39,803 bases of DNA. Origin: CAYMLL01 sp964390645 (GTDB lineage Bacteria; Planctomycetota; UBA8108). Location: NCBI GenBank assembly GCA_964390645.1, contig CAYMLL010000027.1:1-39803 (forward strand), read 5' to 3'. Below, piece by piece: positions 34,937 to 39,803 of this stretch. How positions within the stretch are numbered: position 1 is the stretch's first letter; every line of letters begins with the position of its first letter. Made by a program: the position numbers and the translations under genes. The notes below the pieces were generated by a model. That model ran no database searches. It had not been told where the DNA came from and was given only the letters and a program-made list of their open reading frames with translations.

Positions 34937-35599
34937 GGGATTGTCCCTGATTTCCGGGTCGGTTGGTGGTAACAGCACGAGGGGAGTGGGCGGTAGGGTC
35001 GGTTCCGGTGGGCCGCGGCGAGCTGCGAGCCCTCCCGGGGATACCACCGACCAGCGTTCTCGGCCTGTCGGGAACTCCGCTCCTCGTCCGGTCCGGAAGC
35101 CCGACTGCCGACACGTTACCCGCCTCGTTACCCGTCGAGCAGATCGGCGCGCCACGAAGGTCCGGAGAACCGGGAAGCCACGAGTACTCGCTGTGTCGAA
35201 GCGGGCCGCCTTCGACCGTGCCGGGCGGACACCGACAGTACCCAACTCAAGCCGCGTCCCCGACTTGCCAGCAGCTTTCCCGGAGACGGACAACGAGGGG
35301 CCATTTTATGGGCCCGAGCAGCTCAAGTCAAAGGGACAGGGACACCTTCGGACCTCGCGAAGGGCTTCAGCCGTTTTCCGGAACTTACAGTGGTATTGAG
35401 ACTTCTGCTGCCATGGTTACGAGGAAAGCGGTCGCCGGAAGTTTCTTTTTCGGTCTCCCGGGGCTACAATCGGTCTGTCTCGACGTCGGGCGGAGACGTT
35501 TCGAGTCGGTCGAGGCGGTGGGTTCAGGTCTCGGGCCGGGTCGGGGGTCCGGGTGGTCTTTTTTCGTTCAGCGCGTCGGTCGGGAGAAGCTTGTCGCCG
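34937..35599. other. Divergent intergenic region (663 bases) with promoter-like and hairpin elements
   Basis: Lies between the divergent CotH-type gene and the kinase gene. TACAAT at 35465-35470 is the best -10-like box for the kinase, 130 bases before its start, but the -35 is poor. A repeated GGGACA motif (AAAGGGACAGGGACACC, 35330-35346) overlaps the hairpin CCTTCG/CGAAGG (35345-35363) and lies near GGGCC/GGCCC (about 35298-35314). Long open frames across the region have no protein-like content. Confidence 0.4.
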
Positions 35600-38500
35600 A
35601 TGCCCGGGAATCCAGTCTGCAGTGTCTGCGGCGAGGACGCGTCGGTCGTCGGGACCACGGGGCCGGACGGCTTCTGCGCGTCGTGCCGCGAGCTGCGGGG
35701 GGGCGACATCGACCGGGAGCCTCCCGGTGGCGTGTCGGGGGAACCCGGTAGCGACGGGGCTCTGTCGAGCGAGGACACCGTCGGCGGCGAGATCGGTGAC
35801 GCGTCCAGTCTCGACGAGACCGTCACGGAGTCGGATACCGTCGCCGGCATGGACACCGACGCGCCCGACCTCGAGGACGAGGCCGCCGAGAGCTGGAGGG
35901 AGGGCGGCCTCGTCGCCAACCGGTTTCGCCTGCTCCGCTTCATCGGGCAGGGCGGCATGGGCAAGGTCTACCTGGCGCAGGACGAGACGCTCAAGCGCCC
36001 GAACGCGCTGAAGCGTATCCCTCAGGAGATCATCTTCGACGTCGATGCGCGCGACGATCTGCGCCTGGAGGCCAACCGACTCCTCGATCTGGCGCACGAG
36101 AACATCGTGCGGGTCCACACCTACTACGACGGCCCGACCTGGCCCTTCTTCGCGATGGAGTACCTGCAGGGGCCGACGTTGAAGAAGCTCCTGCGCGAAC
36201 GGAAGCGTGAGGGGCGCGTTTTCTCCCCCGAGGAGGTGATGCACGTCGCGGGGCAGGTAGGCTGTGGGCTCGAGCACGCGCACGCTCACAAGATCATCCA
36301 CCGGGACCTGAAGCCGGCGAACCTGATGCTCGTGGGGGTCACGACCGGCGATGTCACCGACTCCGACACGGTCAAGATAACGGACTTCGGAATCTCCCGT
36401 GTCGCGGCCGACAGCACTCTGCGGCAGACGGGTCGACGCAGTGGCACCTTGCCGTACATGAGTCCCGAGCAGTACCGCGGTGAGGCCTGCACCGAGCAGA
36501 GCGACATCTACTCGCTCGCTTGTACACTCTACGAGTTGCTCTGTGGCACGCCTCCGTTCACGACCGGGGACATCGGGTACCAGATCCTCAACGTCGAGCC
36601 AAAGCCTCTCGAGGACGTCCCGCGTCCCCTCGCGACCGCGGTCGAGAGGGCGCTCTCGAAGCGACCGGAGGACCGCTTCGAGACGGTCGGCGGCTTCGTC
36701 GCGGCCATCGACGGTCGTGTGCGTGTGCCGCCGCGCCGCGCATTCGGCGGCTTCGGTTCGGTGGCGTCGAAGATGGTTGCCGGGCTGATCTTCGCGGGGC
36801 TGGTGCTCTTCCTCGCCTGGAGTGCCTACAGCGGAACCGACGAGCCCTCGTACGGGGGGAGCTCGAGTCGCGAAAGTCTGGGTGACTCCTCCAAGCTGTT
36901 GCCCGCGGACGCTGCGGCGACGCCGGCCGAGCGCCGTAAGAAGCTCGATGACTTCAGCGGCTGGCTCAAGCAAGCGCTCGATGCGGATCTACCCACCGTC
37001 ATCGGCCGTCGCCACGCAACACGCGTCTCGCCGACCGGTCGACCCCATATCGATGTCGATTTGCGCTTCGTCGAGCAGGACGCTCCGATGGGTGCGGCGC
37101 TGCTGTCTCGGGTCATCTTCATCGTCGGTCCCGTCGATAGCGACGGTCTGCTGGTGCAGCACCAGGTACCCGGGCAGTCGGAGAACGGGGTCCACACGTT
37201 CACGTTCATGGGGCTCGGCGAGGGCGCGCACGTGCTCAAGGCCGTGCTCAGCACGTCCGGCTCGATTCTGTCCGAGAAGCAGGAGCTGTTCCGGCGCGAC
37301 CTGATCGTCGATCTGACCCCGCCGGTCTTCGATGTGCGGGCCCTGCACTCCGACGTGCTCGTCGAGGCTGCCGGAGAGGTCGGCGAGTTCTTGACCGGCC
37401 GTCAGGTCTTCGCGACCTTCGAGGAGTCGGTCGATGTGCGGCTGGCCACCGGCGACGTGGGCGACGTCAGCGACATCGAGGTGGCGTACTACCAGATCGT
37501 CACTCCGGACTCGACGTCGGCGCCGATCGAGATCGAGGACCCCCAGAGCTGGCGGGTGCCGCGCCTCGCTCCCGGCGAGCGCAAGACGCTGCGGGTCTTC
37601 GCCACCGACCGGGTGGGGCATCGCAGCGGCGAGCACGACGTCGTCTTCCATCGCTACAAGATGGACCTCGAGGAGTTCCGGACGGTGGAGGTGATCGGGA
37701 ATGTCGCGACCCTGCAGGGCGTCTTTCGCTATCAGGGCGACTCCTATCCGGATCTCGTCTTCTTCGTCAACGGCGAGGAGGTGGAAGCTGGCTGGCGCAT
37801 TCTCTCCGGGGAGAGCCGGACCGCTTCCGACGGGCTCTTTCCTTCCACCCCGGACCCGTCATCGGACATCGGCAGCGGTGTGATGACAGGCCTCGCGTTC
37901 GAGGCGCGCGTTACGCTGCTGCGTCCCGCGAACACGGTGGAGGTGCAGTACTCGTGGAAGGAGCGTCGCGCGGGGTCGTTTCCGAAGGGGGGCTTTCTCG
38001 ACAGTGTTCGGATGCGCGCTCCGGGGATCGAGTTCGCCATCGCCGGGGCGCGTCCGGTCGACGAGGACCCCGTCCCCGGGGAGCGCCCGCGGACGGCCGT
38101 CGTCTACACGAAAAAGAGCCAGGTCGCGATCGAGGGCACCATCGAGCCATACTTTTCCGGACTCCAGCTGCTTCTCGTCGCGCAGAACGATTTTGGCTCC
38201 CTGCAGAGGACGGTCGTCGTCGATCCCGCCGCGACGGGAACTTCGGGCAAGTTCGAGATCGACGTCGAGGTAGAGCCCGGTGTCGAGAACCTGATCACGA
38301 TCGAGAGCTACTACCGGGGTGAGGCGGAGGAGCTCCTGCCGGCACCGGATGCCCTGACGGTCTGGTGTGACCAGGACCCGCCGACCGCGAGCGTGACTTT
38401 GCAGGTCGCCGGCGAGCAGCTCGTCGTGCGGATTCAGGCCGACGAGGCGGTCGAGTTGCTGCGCGGCCGGCTCGTTCCGATGGGGGGCTCGTCGAGCACG

Positions 38501-39397
38501 GGCGGCATGACGCCGTGGCAAGACATCCCTGCCGGCACGACTCTGCAGCCGGAGCAGCCGACGTTCACATGGCGTGTGCCGGTTCCGCAGGATTCGATGA
38601 TGGTTCACGTCGAGCTGACCGACCGTGCGGGGAATGTTTCGACTCTGAAGGAGTTCTTCAATCTGTCGTCTCCGACGCCGGCGCGTGCGCCGGCCGATGG
38701 CCCTCGCACGCGCAAGTCATCGCCGGCTCCGGAGCCCGGAACGATTATCTTGCGGTCGCCCTTTCTACACGAGATCAGCATGCGGTTCCGCGTCTGCGGT
38801 CCGTCGCGTCTCGAGATGGCCAGTACGGAGGTGTCGGAGTACGCGTGGTTTCTCTTTCTCGAGGAGAAGGGCCGGCGTGAGGTGCAGTTGGGCCGTGGTC
38901 GCAGGGAGCACCCGATGGTGCTCGTCGAGGACCACTACCTGAAGCTGCTTCCGGAGTTCGTGCGCTGGTTCGAGGTCAACGCCGCGGACGGCTACTCCTA
39001 TGCGATTCCGCGTCAGGAGGACTGGTTGCGCGCGTTCACCGGGGCGGGCTCGGTCGACGAGGCTCGCACGGAGATCTCCGACTGGTTCGGGGACCTGCGC
39101 AGTGGTTTCGGCTTCCGGCAGTCCGAGCGGTACGGCCAGAACAAGCCCAGCGAGATCGGCGCGCGTCCGTCGAACCTGACCCCGACCGAGCTGCTCGACA
39201 TGGAGTCGAACCTGCAGGAGATCGTGCTCGACAGCAATGACTTCTACGCGGTCATCGGCGGCCACAATCAGCTCGGCGACGCCGAGCACATGGAGCGGCA
39301 CTGTCTGGCCTCGCGTCGCTTCGACACGGATACGCGCGAGCTGCTCGGACGCTTCACCGGGCTGCGTCTGTGCCGGCGTCCGAAGACGGGCGATTGA
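35600..39397 (+). CDS. Membrane Ser/Thr protein kinase with zinc ribbon and FGE-sulfatase-like sensor domain
   Basis: 1,265 residues. N-terminal CX2C...CX2C zinc ribbon (C7, C10, C26, C29), then an acidic low-complexity linker (about 35-100). Protein kinase domain (about 108-375): GQGGMGKVYLA (116-126), K138, HRDLKPANLM (D236), ITDFGISR (D262) and SPEQYRG. One TM segment follows (about 390-412, VAGLIFAGLVLFLAWSAYSG). The extracytoplasmic part has several Ig-like beta domains and, at about 1045-1262, an FGE-sulfatase-like domain (LEMASTEVSEYAWFLFLEEK, YSYAIPRQEDWLRAF, LLDMESNLQEIVL, ending FTGLRLCRRP). Catalytically complete as a Hanks-type kinase, so probably a receptor; the outer ligand is unknown. 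ATG at 35600 is used; the open frame back to 35390 is not protein-like. Confidence 0.93.
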   Translation: MPGNPVCSVCGEDASVVGTTGPDGFCASCRELRGGDIDREPPGGVSGEPGSDGALSSEDTVGGEIGDASSLDETVTESDTVAGMDTDAPDLEDEAAESWREGGLVANRFRLLRFIGQGGMGKVYLAQDETLKRPNALKRIPQEIIFDVDARDDLRLEANRLLDLAHENIVRVHTYYDGPTWPFFAMEYLQGPTLKKLLRERKREGRVFSPEEVMHVAGQVGCGLEHAHAHKIIHRDLKPANLMLVGVTTGDVTDSDTVKITDFGISRVAADSTLRQTGRRSGTLPYMSPEQYRGEACTEQSDIYSLACTLYELLCGTPPFTTGDIGYQILNVEPKPLEDVPRPLATAVERALSKRPEDRFETVGGFVAAIDGRVRVPPRRAFGGFGSVASKMVAGLIFAGLVLFLAWSAYSGTDEPSYGGSSSRESLGDSSKLLPADAAATPAERRKKLDDFSGWLKQALDADLPTVIGRRHATRVSPTGRPHIDVDLRFVEQDAPMGAALLSRVIFIVGPVDSDGLLVQHQVPGQSENGVHTFTFMGLGEGAHVLKAVLSTSGSILSEKQELFRRDLIVDLTPPVFDVRALHSDVLVEAAGEVGEFLTGRQVFATFEESVDVRLATGDVGDVSDIEVAYYQIVTPDSTSAPIEIEDPQSWRVPRLAPGERKTLRVFATDRVGHRSGEHDVVFHRYKMDLEEFRTVEVIGNVATLQGVFRYQGDSYPDLVFFVNGEEVEAGWRILSGESRTASDGLFPSTPDPSSDIGSGVMTGLAFEARVTLLRPANTVEVQYSWKERRAGSFPKGGFLDSVRMRAPGIEFAIAGARPVDEDPVPGERPRTAVVYTKKSQVAIEGTIEPYFSGLQLLLVAQNDFGSLQRTVVVDPAATGTSGKFEIDVEVEPGVENLITIESYYRGEAEELLPAPDALTVWCDQDPPTASVTLQVAGEQLVVRIQADEAVELLRGRLVPMGGSSSTGGMTPWQDIPAGTTLQPEQPTFTWRVPVPQDSMMVHVELTDRAGNVSTLKEFFNLSSPTPARAPADGPRTRKSSPAPEPGTIILRSPFLHEISMRFRVCGPSRLEMASTEVSEYAWFLFLEEKGRREVQLGRGRREHPMVLVEDHYLKLLPEFVRWFEVNAADGYSYAIPRQEDWLRAFTGAGSVDEARTEISDWFGDLRSGFGFRQSERYGQNKPSEIGARPSNLTPTELLDMESNLQEIVLDSNDFYAVIGGHNQLGDAEHMERHCLASRRFDTDTRELLGRFTGLRLCRRPKTGD

Positions 39398-39514
39398 TGA
39401 GCGGGGCGATGGCAGGATCGCCAGTGGGGAAGCGTCGGCGGGCTCGGGCTTTCTTCCCGATTCCCGGCGCGATCCACTTTCGGTGGCGGTAAGGTCGGGA
39501 GCCACGTCGACTGA

Positions 39515-39803
39515 CGAGAGCTTCTCGCGGGTGGTGGCGCTCCGCAGACGCGCAGGGCCACCGACTTTCTGCTCGACTCGGGCGACCTCGGCATCAAGTG
39601 GAAGCTGGTCGACCGGAACCGTTTCCGTCTCGCGGTGTCCCTGGACCGTCGGATCGCCATCAATCGCGCCGAGTTCGGCGGTCTGCCGGGCCACCTCTTC
39701 AACGTCGAGCTCGACGGGGACTTCGCGGTGACTCGCCGGTTGACGATGACGGCGAAAGTGCAGTTCGCGACCACGGACAGCCACGAGATCCGGGACCAGT
39801 TCA
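39515..39803 (+). CDS. Possible beta-barrel-like coding region, 5' end unclear, truncated by window end
   Basis: From 39563 one frame reads DFLLDSGDLGIKWKLVDRNR, then FRLAVSLDRRIAINRAEF and FNVELDGDFAVTRRLTMTAK, alternating strands as in outer-membrane beta-barrel proteins. It is open to the last base. The same frame is closed by TGA at 39512-39514, and no ATG, GTG or TTG lies in frame between there and the protein-like part. A short frame starting ATGA at 39397 ends at TAA 39490-39492 in a different phase. Either the start is elsewhere, or there is a frameshift or decayed gene. Confidence 0.4.

Noticed and set aside
35417..36973. Minus-strand open frame of 518 codons
   Set aside because: Antisense to the kinase gene; no motifs.
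1..39803. CRISPR array, tRNA, rRNA, integrase, toxin-antitoxin or known anti-phage genes
   Set aside because: Looked for by eye on both strands; no regularly spaced repeats, tRNA-like cloverleaf or family motifs were seen. A covariance-model or HMM scan would be needed to exclude small RNAs.

Overview
The window looks like a piece of a G+C-rich genome from the phylum Planctomycetota, probably an uncultivated marine or freshwater lineage. This rests on family content: a DUF1800/DUF1501 pair, a secreted protein with a planctomycete-style cytochrome c tail, dockerin-like modules opening with F(V/I)RGD on three secreted proteins, a large CotH/lamin-tail protein, and a Ser/Thr kinase fused to an FGE-sulfatase-like domain. 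I saw no rRNA, tRNA, CRISPR array, phage gene or intact insertion sequence. A run of 10 Ns inside G-rich low-complexity sequence (21567-21576) marks a scaffold join, so order across that point is less certain.

Layout. 1-10048: the tail of an unidentified gene, then on the minus strand a tightly coupled efflux operon (lipoprotein membrane-fusion protein, RND permease A, RND permease B) ending in a flavoprotein of the dimethylglycine/sarcosine dehydrogenase type. 10202-14247 (minus): a DUF1800-DUF1501 secreted pair; the DUF1800 protein carries a dockerin-like module and an inserted EF-hand pair. 14679-17130 (plus): a dockerin-like/cytochrome c secreted protein followed after 7 bases by an SPL-like radical SAM protein with unusual cysteine spacing. 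17177-20318 (minus): a cupredoxin-like periplasmic protein, a HEAT-repeat secreted protein and a DJ-1/PfpI protein. 20445-22987 (plus): an RluA-type pseudouridine synthase, the scaffold gap, and a glycogen-synthase-like GT4 glycosyltransferase.

23342-28391 (plus) is the most interesting block. A ferredoxin, an Mrp-type Fe-S carrier ATPase (DUF59 + P-loop) and a DUF971 protein are followed by four consecutive predicted lipoproteins: two LpoB/FlgO-like, one COG3014-like, one PEGA-like. The DUF971/lipoprotein junction lies in a 92-base tandem duplication that has copied the end of one gene and the signal peptide of the next. The lipoprotein set looks like an envelope assembly group related in content to the proteobacterial LpoB/COG3014 neighbourhood.

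28587-39803: a Gfo/Idh/MocA oxidoreductase (plus) converges, across a long perfect hairpin, on a ~1,680-residue CotH/lamin-tail/dockerin protein (minus). A 663-base divergent spacer leads to a 1,265-residue zinc-ribbon/kinase/TM/FGE-like receptor kinase (plus). The last ~290 bases hold what looks like the start of a beta-barrel-like coding region without a visible start, running off the window.
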